A stretch of 64,000 nt of DNA from positions 1,178,001-1,242,000 of the forward strand of contig NZ_AP014647.1 of the NCBI RefSeq assembly GCF_023167545.1, given 5' to 3'. This document shows, one piece after another, positions 25,078-36,287 of the stretch. The notes below the pieces were generated by a model. The model was not told the DNA's origin, made no database searches, and was given only the letters and a program-made list of their open reading frames with translations. Position numbers and translations under genes: made by a program. How positions within the stretch are numbered: the stretch's first letter is position 1; every line of letters starts with the position of its first letter. Source of the DNA: Streptococcus constellatus subsp. constellatus (GTDB lineage: Bacteria > Bacillota > Bacilli > Lactobacillales > Streptococcaceae).

Positions 25078-26580
25078 TTATCTTAAAAATTCCTGTTCTT
25101 TTGTTTTTTGCTTTTCTTCAGTTTTGCTTTCATTTTGATAAGCTCTTATCTGTCCTAAAATAGATGGCTTATCCTCAGATTTTTGTGCGGTTTCTTCTTT
25201 GCTATGAAGATTGTCCTCCACATCATAAGTTGACTCAAAATAATCACTGTCCTTAAAGTCATTGTCATATCTGTCAGGAATACCGTCATTATCGAGGTCT
25301 TTGGAAAGCGGATCATAGAAGTTGCCTTCATCATCAATTTCAAGCCCTGTTGCTGCTTTTAAATCTTCAGAATCAACATAGACTAAATCACTAAAAGAGG
25401 ACATTTCCATTTCATTTTTCATATTCCTTAGAGCTTCATTTTCTCCTTTACTCTCGTAATCAAAGCTCTCTGTTTTGATAGGAGTATCATCAATGTACTG
25501 TGTCCAAGTTTTCTCCTCTAAGTTCAGTTCATACTGAATCCCATGCCTTTCATCTGGTGTATTGGTATAGGCGATCCCGATATGCTTTAAGTCAGGATAC
25601 AAGGTATTAAATTCATCATAGCTGTGATTTTCTTCGTACTCTCTGTTACAGAAGTCAATGATTGCCCTTTTTACATCTTCTACAAGTGGATTGTCATTTC
25701 TCTTTTCTTCCACTTCTCCCATATCAAGGAGCTTATTCAGTTCTGCAAGTCTTAATACCTTAGTTTTCAGCTCATCAGCTTTTTCAAAAGGCTTTTTGAG
25801 TTCTTCTTTGGCATTTTCAAGTTGTTCCTTTGTGCTGATAAGTTTTTCTTCAAGCCTATTTAATTTCTCAGGCATTTTCTCAAGAGCGTTATCAAGTCTT
25901 GTAATGTTACCGTCCACACTTGTTCCAAGCTCTCCTGAATGCTTTGCAGCACCGTTTAAGCTAAAGTTATGCTCATTGGTAAAGAAGTTATAGCTTACCT
26001 CTAAATCCATATTTCTATACCTTCCTATAACCTTGCTTTCATTGATTTTAACCTTTGAAATTGCTTCAAGCAGTCTTTCTCCGGCTAATTTCTTATCGGT
26101 AATCTTTTCTCCTGCAATAGTAATAGAAGTAAACTTTTCCTCACCTTCCGCTTTAGGTTCTACACTTGCTATATCTTTCTTAACAGCTTCTATGAGCTTT
26201 TCCGTTCTTGCGATTTCTTCAGGATAGTTTTTCGCCACTTTATCCTCTAATCTGTAACGGTTAGACTTATAGTTTGCTTCAAGCATTTTAAGTTTTGTAA
26301 CCTCGTTGTCCAAATCCATCTTCTCTTTAATCTTTGGATCACCCGTTGCAAGAGCTTTAATCTCTGCATAGTTAAGAGAGCTTTCGTCCACATCTTCCGC
26401 AACACGAACAGGAGTCTTTGAAGTCATAATCTGAGAAATGAATTTCTGCTTATTCTCTATCGTCTGCCATAAGTAGCTGTCAAATGTATTCTCTGTAACA
26501 TAACGATAGATATTTACTTTCTCATTTTCGTTTCCCTGTCTTACAATTCTCCCTGCTCTTTGCTCTAAGTCAGCAGGTCT
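25078..26580 (-). CDS. Methylase-helicase (SNF2-like), 3' exon after the group II intron
   Basis: This is the last 500 residues of the giant protein whose 5' exon lies at 28948-36201. It begins RPADLEQRAGRIVRQGNENE, the conserved motif VI region of SNF2-like helicases, then runs through coiled-coil segments rich in Glu and Lys. Near the C-terminus is a Asp-rich repeat (DLDNDGIPDRYDNDFKDSDY) shared with the CD1108-like protein. Splicing out the intron joins W and R codons in frame. Without splicing, an ORF could open at the TTG or ATG codons in the intron, but no ribosome site supports it. Confidence 0.9.
   Translation of the reverse strand, partial: RPADLEQRAGRIVRQGNENEKVNIYRYVTENTFDSYLWQTIENKQKFISQIMTSKTPVRVAEDVDESSLNYAEIKALATGDPKIKEKMDLDNEVTKLKMLEANYKSNRYRLEDKVAKNYPEEIARTEKLIEAVKKDIASVEPKAEGEEKFTSITIAGEKITDKKLAGERLLEAISKVKINESKVIGRYRNMDLEVSYNFFTNEHNFSLNGAAKHSGELGTSVDGNITRLDNALEKMPEKLNRLEEKLISTKEQLENAKEELKKPFEKADELKTKVLRLAELNKLLDMGEVEEKRNDNPLVEDVKRAIIDFCNREYEENHSYDEFNTLYPDLKHIGIAYTNTPDERHGIQYELNLEEKTWTQYIDDTPIKTESFDYESKGENEALRNMKNEMEMSSFSDLVYVDSEDLKAATGLEIDDEGNFYDPLSKDLDNDGIPDRYDNDFKDSDYFESTYDVEDNLHSKEETAQKSEDKPSILGQIRAYQNESKTEEKQKTKEQEFLR
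25205..25335 (-). repeat. Duplicated Asp-rich module, copy in the helicase gene
   Basis: About 130 bp near the 3' end of the helicase gene closely match 43912-44035 in the CD1108-like gene, in frame in both. The encoded core is DLDNDGIPDRYDNDF here and DLDNDGIIDRYDNDF there, followed by DSDYFESTYDVEDN in both. Confidence 0.85.
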
Positions 26581-26621
26581 GTCGAGTAGGTCAGGGATAT
26601 TACTATCCCTTTCCCCTCTAA

Positions 26622-26655
26622 GAACCGTGCATGAGAGTTTCCCCTCACACGGCTC
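26622..26655 (-). ncRNA. Group II intron catalytic domain V
   Basis: A 34-nt hairpin, GAGCCGTGTGAGGGGAAACT followed by CTCATGCACGGTTC on the minus strand. It has the AGC-type triad region at its base, the GAAA tetraloop and the bulge, as in bacterial group II introns. Confidence 0.92.
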
Positions 26656-26698
26656 AAGCAATTCAAAACATATGCCAATACAGATGTCGGCTAGTCAA

Positions 26699-28333
26699 CT
26701 AACGATTTTCTTTGTAGCATTTATCATGCACTAGATAACGGGCTATTTGCCCATTTTCTCTTTGTTCTCGTACATTCCATTGAGTGTCAGCAGTTATCTT
26801 TTTATTGCAAAGTGGACATTTATGTTCTTGCTTGTTCCACATATACAGGAGTGATTTCCTTCCTTTTAGTGACAAGAGCATTTTATAAGTCATTCTTTCT
26901 TCGAAGTACGATTTCCATTCTATATCAAATGGATTCGCTTCACTTTTTATTTTCTTGTGTCTGATGATTTTTGTATCAAACATAAATTTTAGTGGAAATA
27001 TATCTACTTTTCCATTCTTGATTGACTTTACTAAGAATGTCCAACGTCTAGTCTTATAGAAATGAAAATACTTATTAGCAATCCAACGTTTCCCTTTTTT
27101 AGGGTGTCGCCTTTTCGCCCATTGCCATAGCTTTTGGAAAATTTGGTTGTCTACTTTTTGAAATGTCTTTGATGAAGCTCCACATCTATAGTAGTTTGCC
27201 CAACCGATTATTTTAGGGTTTAACAGCCTTATTAGAGTTTCTTGTTTGCAAGACTTATTGCTATCGATTACATATCTAATGCTATCTAAGAACTTCTTTA
27301 CACTCTTTTTAGACGGCTGTGTAAGTAGTACACCTTTAAATTTCCTGATATTAAATCCAAGAAAATCAAATCCATCATCAATATGTGTAATTAAAGTCTT
27401 TTCTTCTGATAATTCTAATCCTCGCTCACTTAAAAACTCGACTAGCATTGGTTTGATGTCTTCCAATGTCGCTTTTGTTCTACCTGTGATTATGAAGTCA
27501 TCAGCATAACGCACCATATTAACCATTGGAGAGTATTTCTCATATTTTCGATTTACTCTCTTGTTTTTAGTAGCTAATAATTCACCAAGTCCATCTAATG
27601 TCATGTTAGCAAGTGTTGGTGAAATAATTCCACCTTGCATTGTTCCCTCATCAGTTGCGAACAATTCTCCTTTAAAGATAACTCCACATTTCAACCATTT
27701 CTTTAATATTTTGGTATCCATAGGAATATTATTGAGTAACCATTCATGACTAATGTGGTCAAAACAACCTTTTATATCGCCCTCTAATACCCATTTTGGA
27801 GAGTTTTGGCGACATAAGATTGTATGACATTGTTGTATTGCATCTTGTGGGCATCTTTCTTTCCTAAATCCATAAGAGTGAAAGTCTGCCGTCATTTCTG
27901 CAATTGGCTCAAGTGCTAATAGATATAGTGCTTGCATTGCTCTATCTTTCATTGTAGGTATCCCAAGCGGGCGTAATTTCCCATTCGCTTTTTTAATAAA
28001 TACTCTGCGTAAGGGCTGTGGCTTGTATCCTTTTCTTTTTAAACTTAAAATAGCCTCATACTTTGCTTTGTCCGTAGACCATAATACTTTGTCTACTCCT
28101 GCTGTTTTCTTACCTTCGTTAGTTGTCACTCTTTTTACTGCGATTGCTTTTGCAGCAAAAGAGTGTGTCAGTGTCCATTGCAAGGATTTTACCTTGCCGT
28201 GTCTACCTTCTTTTCTAGCCTTTACAATACGTTCTTGTAGTTTTTTAACCTGTGCTTCGCATTTTTTCCAGTCAATGGATTTCCATGCAAATTCACGGTC
28301 AGTAGTTGCACACGTCTTTTTATTAACGTTCAT
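26699..28333 (-). CDS. ltrA: Group II intron reverse transcriptase/maturase
   Basis: A 544-residue multifunctional intron protein that helps splicing and mobility. It has an RT domain (about 70-310) with RPLGIPTMKDRAMQALY, GGIISPTLANMTLDGL and the active-site box MVRYADDFIITG, then a maturase domain X (about 330-430; KIIGWANYYRCGA). The C-terminal endonuclease-like end keeps CPLCNKKI and HDKC but lacks the usual His-His of an HNH motif, so DNA cleavage may be lost. I chose ATG 28333 (MNVNKKTC) because GAAAGGAG lies 8 bp upstream; a TTG six codons earlier overlaps that site. Confidence 0.95.
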   Translation of the reverse strand: MNVNKKTCATTDREFAWKSIDWKKCEAQVKKLQERIVKARKEGRHGKVKSLQWTLTHSFAAKAIAVKRVTTNEGKKTAGVDKVLWSTDKAKYEAILSLKRKGYKPQPLRRVFIKKANGKLRPLGIPTMKDRAMQALYLLALEPIAEMTADFHSYGFRKERCPQDAIQQCHTILCRQNSPKWVLEGDIKGCFDHISHEWLLNNIPMDTKILKKWLKCGVIFKGELFATDEGTMQGGIISPTLANMTLDGLGELLATKNKRVNRKYEKYSPMVNMVRYADDFIITGRTKATLEDIKPMLVEFLSERGLELSEEKTLITHIDDGFDFLGFNIRKFKGVLLTQPSKKSVKKFLDSIRYVIDSNKSCKQETLIRLLNPKIIGWANYYRCGASSKTFQKVDNQIFQKLWQWAKRRHPKKGKRWIANKYFHFYKTRRWTFLVKSIKNGKVDIFPLKFMFDTKIIRHKKIKSEANPFDIEWKSYFEERMTYKMLLSLKGRKSLLYMWNKQEHKCPLCNKKITADTQWNVREQRENGQIARYLVHDKCYKENR

Positions 28334-28618
28334 TTGCTTTACTCCTTTCAAAAATTCTATAAGCTTCTTGTAAAGAATTACCTTACGTAGAAGTCTGCAC
28401 CCTTTCGGGTTAGGGTAAATTTTGAACCCCTATTCATTTCATTACAAAATGACATTCGCTTTTTCTACAATCCTATACCTGCACCTCTATCGGTATTTCT
28501 TACGAAATACTTTCCTAAATTCTTAGGAGAGATACAGGCTTACCTTGTTCCACATAGATAACAAGAGTAGGTTAGGCTCTGTCTCATTCGCCGACGGTAC
28601 TTAATATCCGTGTAATCC

Positions 28619-28626
28619 TACCATGG
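28619..28626 (-). other. Predicted EBS1 of the group II intron
   Basis: CCATGGTA on the minus strand within the 5' intron region is the exact complement of TACCATGG, the last eight bases of the 5' exon (IBS1, 28948-28955). It is in the correct general location for domain I. No clear EBS2 was found by eye. Confidence 0.6.
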
Positions 28627-28947
28627 AGAGAATTAACTGACCGCTTCCCATTTTGGGCTGGAGCCTATCAGCAACTTTGGCTCGTTGGACATTACGACGT
28701 TTAAATGACAGTTCACTTATATTAGCCATACTACTCAAGCCTAGCTCCCTAACCGCATTGTTGCTAGCAGATTCGCCTTAGCCTCATGGCTTCGACTTTA
28801 CCACTTTCGTGGAGGGCTACATTGTCATACCAGCTTCCAAACATTATCATTGCTGATAAAGCAGGTGGTATTAGGCTACCTCTAACGGAATAGAGGGTTT
28901 AATCTTCATTTAGTTAAACAATTATCTATGCGACTTTCAAGTCACAC

Positions 28948-31900
28948 CCATGGTACGTCTAAATCATGCATTGCAATTAGTTTATTTTGCACATTTGTAC
29001 CAGCACCCATCTTCTGTGTCGAACCCATTAAGATACGAACTTCGCCTTTTCTTACCTTTGCAAAGAGTTCATCTTTTTGCTTATCGGAATTCGCTTCATG
29101 GATAAAGGCGATTTCTTCTTTCGGTATTCCCATAGATACGAGCTTTTCTCTAATATCATCATAGATGTTAAATTCTCCATCTCCTTTTGGAGTAGACATA
29201 TCGGAAAAAAGTAGCTGTGTTGACCTGTTTTCTTTTGTCTTATCCCAAATAGCAAATACATTTTTCACGCATACATTGACCTTGCTATCAGGATTATCAG
29301 GAAGAAGTGGATTGATTAAACGCTGATCTAAGGCAAGTTTCTTACCATCGTTGGTAATCTTAAGCATATTATCAACATCTGGCTCTACAACCCTATTTCT
29401 GACATCATCTGCTCTTTCAGAGAGGCTCTTTAGAATTTCCTTTTGTTCCTCACTTGGCTCTGTCTTAATAACCTCGTAGTTAGCTTCAGGTGTAGGAAGA
29501 TTAAGCATATCTGCCGTCTGAATATCAGCAACTTCCTTAAACATAGACATAAGCTCAGGCAAGTTATAGAACTTTGAAAATCTCGTTTTCACCCTATATC
29601 CTGTACCTTCAGGCGATAATTCAAAGGAGGATTGTGTTTCTCCAAAAGTGGAAGCCCAAGAGTCAAAATGCTCCAGATTATTTTTCTTTAAGCTCTCATA
29701 CTGAAGATAACGCTGCATGGTATAAAGCTCGGTCATTGAGTTACTTACAGGCGTTCCTGTGGCAAAGACCACGCCTTTGCCGCCTGTCATTTCGTCCATA
29801 TATCTGCATTTCATAAACATATCGGAGGACTTAAAGGCTTCTGACTGCCCTATACCTGCAACATTTCTCATTTTGGTATAGAGATAAAGGTTTTTAAAGC
29901 CATGTGCTTCGTCAACAAAGAGCTTATCAACTCCCAGCTCCTCAAAGGTAATCACATCGTCTTTCTTAAAATCATCATTTAATTTTTCAAGCCTTGTTTC
30001 CAGTTTTTTCTTTGTCTTTTCAAGCTGTTTTACGGTAAAGTTCTGATTTCTATCATGCTTGTATTCTTCTACATAGTTTACGATTTCATCAATCTGATCT
30101 TGAATATGCTTTTCCTGATATTCCTTACTCATCGGGATTTTTTCAAACTGCGTATGTCCGATAACAACCGCATCATATTCCCCTGTGGCAATCTTACCAA
30201 TAAATCTCTTTCTGTTTTTCGGCTCAAAATCTTTCTTATCAGCCACCATAATGTTAGCCGATGGATATAGCTGCATAAACTCACGCCCGATTTGCCCTGT
30301 TAAATGATTTGGTACAACAAACAAGGACTTACTGCACATTCCAAGCCTTTTACTCTCCATTGCGGAAGCTACCATTTCAAAGGTCTTTCCACTTCCTACT
30401 ACATGGGCAAGCAAGGTATTTCCTCCATAAAGGCTTCTTGCTATGGCATTTCTTTGATGAGGTCTTAAGTCAATCTCTGTATTCATTCCCTCAAAAGAGA
30501 GATTGCTTCCGTCATATTCTCTGTTGCGGATTGAGTTAAAACGCTCATTATACAGTTTTACAAGACGGTTTCTTCTTTCCTGATCGTTAAATATCCAGTT
30601 CTTAAATTCTTCTTTTAATAACTCCTGCTTTTGTCCTGCAAGCATGGTTTCTTTTTTATTTAAGACAGAAGTTTTAGAGCCATCCGGATTTACAATCTGG
30701 TCAAATACCTTTGTTTCTTTTAGGTTTAAGGCATCTTCAATCAGCTTATAGGCATTAACTCTATTTGTACCAAAGGTCATTTCTGCAAGGTCATTTCCTC
30801 TGTCCTTGCTTTTTCCTTCTACATTCCATTCGCTTGTAAGGTTGGAAAATTTTACCTTAATATCCCATTTGGCATATCCCGGAGTTTTTAGCGTTTCAAA
30901 AATAAATTTCTCAATATCTTTAATAGGTATCCAAGTTGCACCAAGACGCACATTGATTTCACTTGCTTCCAATTCCTTTGGAAGAACTTTTGTAAGCTCT
31001 GTTTTTTGATATTCCAAACGGTTCATTTCATAGCTTATCAGCTCTTTTTCTTTGCCATTTTCTTCATAGCCAAGATGAGGAAGTTCTCTTTCCGTTTGTC
31101 TTAGCTTTGATAAGTAGCTGTCTACTATGACAATCTTATCCCTGATATTTCCACTCAAATATTCATCTTTTGTTACATAGCCATATTTATATGAATTACT
31201 GCCATTAGCACAGGCAAAAGGTAAATCGCCATCTTCTAAGTTAAAGGAAAGTGGTCTGTAAAAGTTTTGTTCTTCTCTGATGTTTAGATAGATTTCCCCT
31301 CGAAGCTCCTCAATTAAAGTTGGTCTGTCTTTTCCGGTAAGACTTCCCATATAGTCAAAGTCCACATATCCTTTTTCAGATACCGATAAAACAAGAGCTT
31401 CTAAAGAGGTATCCACATGGTCTATGATTTTGGCTTTTGTAATGGTTCTTTTGGAGAAAATATCTCCCTTTGCCTTGAAATTTTCTTCTTCATCAAGGAT
31501 TTCTATGGAGGAAACAAGCGGGAAGTTGCTATCCTCTTTTAAGGCTCTGGTATTGCTTAGGTTATTGACAAAGCCATGCTTTTTAGAAAAGTTGTCATAT
31601 ACTTCATTTAGTTTTTCCTGTGAAGCCTTGATTTCTTCTTCGTTAAAATCTTCTTTCTGCTTGTAAATCACATCTTTTAAGGCAGCATTCAGCTCAAGGT
31701 AATCCTTGATTTTTTCTTTATTCTTGTCTGATACTTCCTTTTTGATAAAAAGTGAGTTTTCTCTGTAATAGACTTCATCGTCAATCAAGGTATAAGAGAA
31801 GTTCTTTACATCATCGGTTGCAGGGATAGAAGTTATTTCATCATCAAGTAGCTCTATTTCTTCATACTTGGCTTCTTTTGAAATTCTTTCTCCTGCAATC

Positions 31901-34900
31901 TCGATACGCTCCTTTAATGAAGCCATGTTTATCTCTGTACCTAAATAAGCTATCGGCTCACAAGTGAGTGTTTTCCCAAACCTTCCGCTAACTTCACGCA
32001 TAGAACCAAGCACCTGCTCAGGATGATCGACAAAGTATTTGTTATATGAAAGTCCATTTTCATCTTCCGCAAGGTGTATCCAATCTTCATCTCGCTCTAA
32101 TACACTATCTCTTTTCTTTAAGAAGATAATATCCGAAGTTACTTCTGTGCCGGCAACACCCTTAAAGGTATCGTTTGGAAGTCTGATTGCTCCTATAAAT
32201 TCGGTTCTTGCTGCAAGATATCTTCTTACACTTTCGTCTTTTTTATCCATTGTTCCTGAAGATGTAATAAAGGCGATAACACCGCCGTTTCTTACCTTAT
32301 CAATGGACTTGGCAAAGAAATAATCGTGGATAAGAAAGTTATTACGATTGTATTCCCTGTCATTTACCTTATACTCTCCAAATGGAACATTTCCGATTGC
32401 TACATCGAAGAAGTTATTGGAAAATCCCGTTTCTTCAAGTCCCTTTACCTGTATATCACTTTCAGGGTATAGCAGCTTTCCAATACGACCGCTTACCGAA
32501 TCAAGCTCTACTCCATAAAACTTTGACTGATTCATTTCATCAGGTAAATTACCGATAAAGTTCCCGATACCCATTGACGGTTCAAGGATATTTCCCTGTT
32601 TAAATCCCATACCTGAAAGCGTCTTATATACGCCATCTATAACGGTTTTCGGTGTGTAAAAGCTCGTTAAGGTTGATTCTCTTGCAGCTTCATATTCTGA
32701 TGACGATAGATTTTCCTTTAAGAAGGCTCTTGCCTCTTTCCACTGTCCATCCTTACTTTCATCAAAGACATCAGCAAGTCCACCCCAACCAACATATTTC
32801 GCTAAAACTTCCTGAGCTGTAATATCAAGCTCTCGTTCTCCACTTTCCACCCTGTTGAGCATAGAGATTGCTTCAAGGTTATTGTTTAACCTCTCACTTG
32901 GAAATAACTTTGAAGGAAGCGTTTCTTCTGTAATCTTGAAATTGTGAGCCTGATTTTTCTTTATCTCTGCTTCCTCAAAAGTCTTTTCAGGTTTCGCATA
33001 AGTCAAATTTTCAAAGATTTTACCAATCTCACTTTCCTTACGATAAGGAATAACATCGGAGCCTGTAATCATGCCTCCAAGATATTCGGTATTATCCTTA
33101 ATCGTTACTGTCTTTAGGTTATTTCCCATATCATCAAATCTTGTGATGGTATAGTCTTTTCCCTTATATTTCACTTCATCACCTATGATAAAGTCAGGTC
33201 TTTCAAGACTTACTTGTCTTAATAAATCCTCATTATCAGTAAAGGCTACAATCGGTATTTGATGATTACCTTGCCTTGCAGGATCAAGCCACAAATCATT
33301 TCTTCCTGTGATTGGATTTTTGGAAATCTCTCTTACTTTGTACTCCTCATGATTAAAATAGACGGTATCATCTTCTTTAACTGCAAACTCATCTGAAGAT
33401 CTGTCCTCTTTTTCATTAAGCTCTACTTCTTCTTTTTCCTTTAGATAATCTAATAAGGTAGCCTGAAAAGGTTCTGCCTGTATGCTTTCTTCTACTTCTT
33501 CAGGTGCTTCAAGGTCTGCAATATTCTCCTCAAAGCTAAGTTCTCCGTTAAATACATTGTGAAGCTCCTGCTCATCCATCTGCTTTTTAAGCTCACTGTC
33601 TCTAAGTTCTCTAAAGGTCTTTGGAAAATCCTCTAAAATGAGCCTTTGTGCATTTAGTTCCTTTAGCTCTTCAAGATTAAAATATCCCCATTCAGGCTCT
33701 ATTCCAAGCACAAGTCCAAAAGCGTCTTTACTTTCCCTGTCATATTCCGTCATATACCAAGTCCAGTTACTTCTAAATGGAATGATATATGCTGCATGAA
33801 CCTGTTTATCCGCTAAAGCTACATCCTCTTGTGCATAAAGTTCAGGAACTTTCTCAAGCATTTCATCAGTCATTAGATTATATGGATCGCCTTTAGAGTA
33901 ATAACTTGGCTCTTTTTGTTCTTCTATCGCTGTCTTGCTTTCAATTTTATTCTCTTCAAGATAAATATTTTTAGAAAGCAGCTCATCTATATGCTTTGCT
34001 ACATTTGACCATGTAAGAAAAACATCGTTACAATGATTCTTCTGTAATTTCAGTCCCTTTGCATCATGCCATTCATCACTTCCCTTTGCTCCTGAAACAG
34101 CATGAGAACCTCCACCGATTCCATACTCATCTTTTAAGAAATTCGCTTTTTCCTGCAAGGTATGATTTTCTTTGAAAAACTTAATAATTCGCTCTTTTCC
34201 TCTATCAAAGCCGCTTCCTCTTGAAATCGTAGCAAGGACTTCATCTTCTGTAATAAAGCCTTGTACCTTTGGAGGTTCGATAAGGTTAGAAGTATATTCC
34301 TTTCTTGTAAGTTCAAGCTCCTGCAATTTTTGATAAAGGCTATCTACCTTGTGATAATGAAACCTTAGTACATCTCTATTTTCTTTGTATCCTGCTAAAA
34401 AACGGCTGTACTCGGAAATAACATTTTTTAGATAGTCAGGATTTTTAAGAGCTTCCGATAACTGTCTTGTTTCTTTAGGAAACTCACCTCCTCTTTCCAT
34501 AAAGTCAAAATATCCCTGTGCTTTCCCTTCTTCACTTAAATCGTGATATAAATACCATAAGGATTCTGAAACTCTATCTCTTTCATAGTCATGTGCTTCC
34601 AAAAGCTCTACATTTGTGGCAAACTCTCCATTTTCCAAAAGCTCATTGATTCTTCTTACAGCATCACTCCAGCTTAAAATTTGCGTCATATCTTCTCTTG
34701 CAGAAGTTCCATAAGCTAAATGAATACCTTTATCCGAATACCAGGAAGATACTTCTGCTCCATTAAGAAATAAACCGTTTCCGCCTCTAAAGGTATCTTT
34801 AAGGTATTCTCCTAATTCTTCTACTGTTTTCCCTTTGGAAAATTCAGCAATGATAGGAAGTCTTTCGCCCTCATGGTTTCCACCGTTTACAAGAATACTG

Positions 34901-36201
34901 TCAATATCATTTTGTGTAAGAGGTATTGTAAGTTTAATCTGTCCTGATCTGTTTTCGGGTAAAGAAAAAGAAGCCTTGTCAGCTTCTCTTATCTCTTTAT
35001 CCGTATTTTCTTTTAGATTTCCACTATTTCCTTGATTGTCATCTCTTTGAGGGCTGAAATCATCGCTTTGTACTGCGGATGGCTCTCGTCCTCTATCTCC
35101 CAAGCTGCCATCAGTTTCGGCTTCTCTGCTCTCATAAATTCTATTGCTTGTTTCTGCGTATCCATCAGATGCCCTATCAGTTTCTTCTCCTTGTATAGAT
35201 CCACTAACATCTCGAAGTTGCTCTGCTCCTCGCTGTTTGAAAGATAATCCAGTCTCATCACTGCGTATGTCGGATTCGGATATTCCCTCATAAAGTCCAT
35301 CTCTTCCTCCAACTGATTCAGTGTATTCTCTTTGATTTTCTCTATTATCTCGTCCGTACTCTCCATTTCGGAAAATTCGCTCGTTTTCACTAATTCTTTC
35401 CTGATCATCTCGTCGAAGTACATTTTCTTCTACCTCCTCTAATTTTTCTTTTATTTTATTATATCCTGCTTCTTTACCTCTTAAAACTTCTTTTTGAAGC
35501 TCTAATTCTTTGCTTTTTTGAATGGTTGCATCAATGACTGTTCCGCTAATATCCGATACAGTTTCTCCAAGGCTCATAAGAGAAATGCTGTCAAGCATTG
35601 CAAAGTTTTCCTTTAACAGCTCCTTATCCATTGGATAGTCTAACTTAAATCTTGAAGCTACTGCATAACTTACCGAGTCCCTTGCAAACTTGGTAAAGGA
35701 TATTCTGTCCTCATCAGATATTCTAAGTTCATTCATCAAGCTATCTATTTTTTCATCTCCGTAAAGCCTACTTAAAGAAAAGATATTTTCTAAGGTGCTT
35801 TCACTTTCTTCATAGCCTTCAGCTTTTATCATTTCTTTTAATACATCTCTATGAGCTTCTTTATCAAATCTCCAAAGATTTACCTCATTGACATCTCTGT
35901 TTTTGGAAACTGTCTGACTAATATCAAAGATATAGTCCACCTTTTTGTATGTGCCATAGTCCTCTAAAATGGGAATACCCTTTTGACCTCGCATGACAGT
36001 TCGGTTAAAGTGTTCTCTCCAGTAGTCAAACTTGGCACAAGCTGTCGCTTCAGGATTTTTATCATAAATACTTAACTGACTTCTAAAATCGTACTTCTGA
36101 TTGTTCCCGACAACTTTTAAGAGCTTCAGATACTCTGCTTCACTCTGCAGAACATCTTGTTTTATCAGCTCCAAAATGTTATGAAAATCATTTATTCGCA
36201 T
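28948..36201 (-). CDS. Methylase-helicase (SNF2-like), 5' exon before the group II intron
   Basis: The first 2,418 residues of a 2,918-residue protein found in Tn1549-like ICEs. An ArdC/antirestriction-like N-terminus (about 1-150) is followed by long charged linkers. A DNA methylase domain (about 1170-1300) has [12 protein letters not shown] and IGNVPFGEY in place of the usual NPPY. A helicase has Walker [11 protein letters not shown] (about 1935) and Walker [10 protein letters not shown] (about 2096). It probably protects and unwinds transferred DNA. The start has GGAGG 5 bp upstream of ATG 36201. The group II intron interrupts the gene after TGG (W2418), in the last helicase motif. Confidence 0.92.
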
Positions 36202-36226
36202 GTTTACCTCCTTCTTTTTTTACAAA

Positions 36227-36260
36227 CAAAAAAGGCGGTTAGATTTTACTCTAATCACCT
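36227..36260 (-). terminator. Terminator after the AlbA_2 regulator gene
   Basis: AGGTGATTAGA / TCTAACCGCCT (36250-36260 and 36233-36243, with G-U pairs) is followed by TTTTTTGTTTG on the minus strand. It separates the AlbA_2 gene from the giant helicase gene. Confidence 0.72.
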
Positions 36261-36287
36261 TTAAATTCTGTGTGCTACAACTTACTG

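Larger units (their letters stand above)
26581..28947 (-). mobile_element. Group II intron in the methylase-helicase gene
   Basis: A 2,367-bp intron. Its 5' end is GTGTGAC (28947-28941), matching the GUGYG consensus, and its 3' end is CTCGAC (26586-26581), with the AY ending. Domain V is at 26622-26655 and domain VI at 26581-26621. Removal joins TGG (28950-28948) to AGA (26580-26578), restoring the protein motif DLDVPW-RPADLEQR. Domain IV carries the maturase ORF. The 5' ribozyme domains occupy 28334-28947, where no gene is present. Confidence 0.95.

Noticed and set aside
26583..26661. An apparent N-terminus (MLEPCEGKLSC...) for the 3' part of the helicase
   Set aside because: These codons are the intron domains V and VI read as protein. 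The true protein joins the 5' exon at the RPADLEQR codons.
28678..28710. Possible EBS2 of the group II intron
   Set aside because: Only an interrupted match to the exon was found by eye, too weak to report without a folded domain I model.
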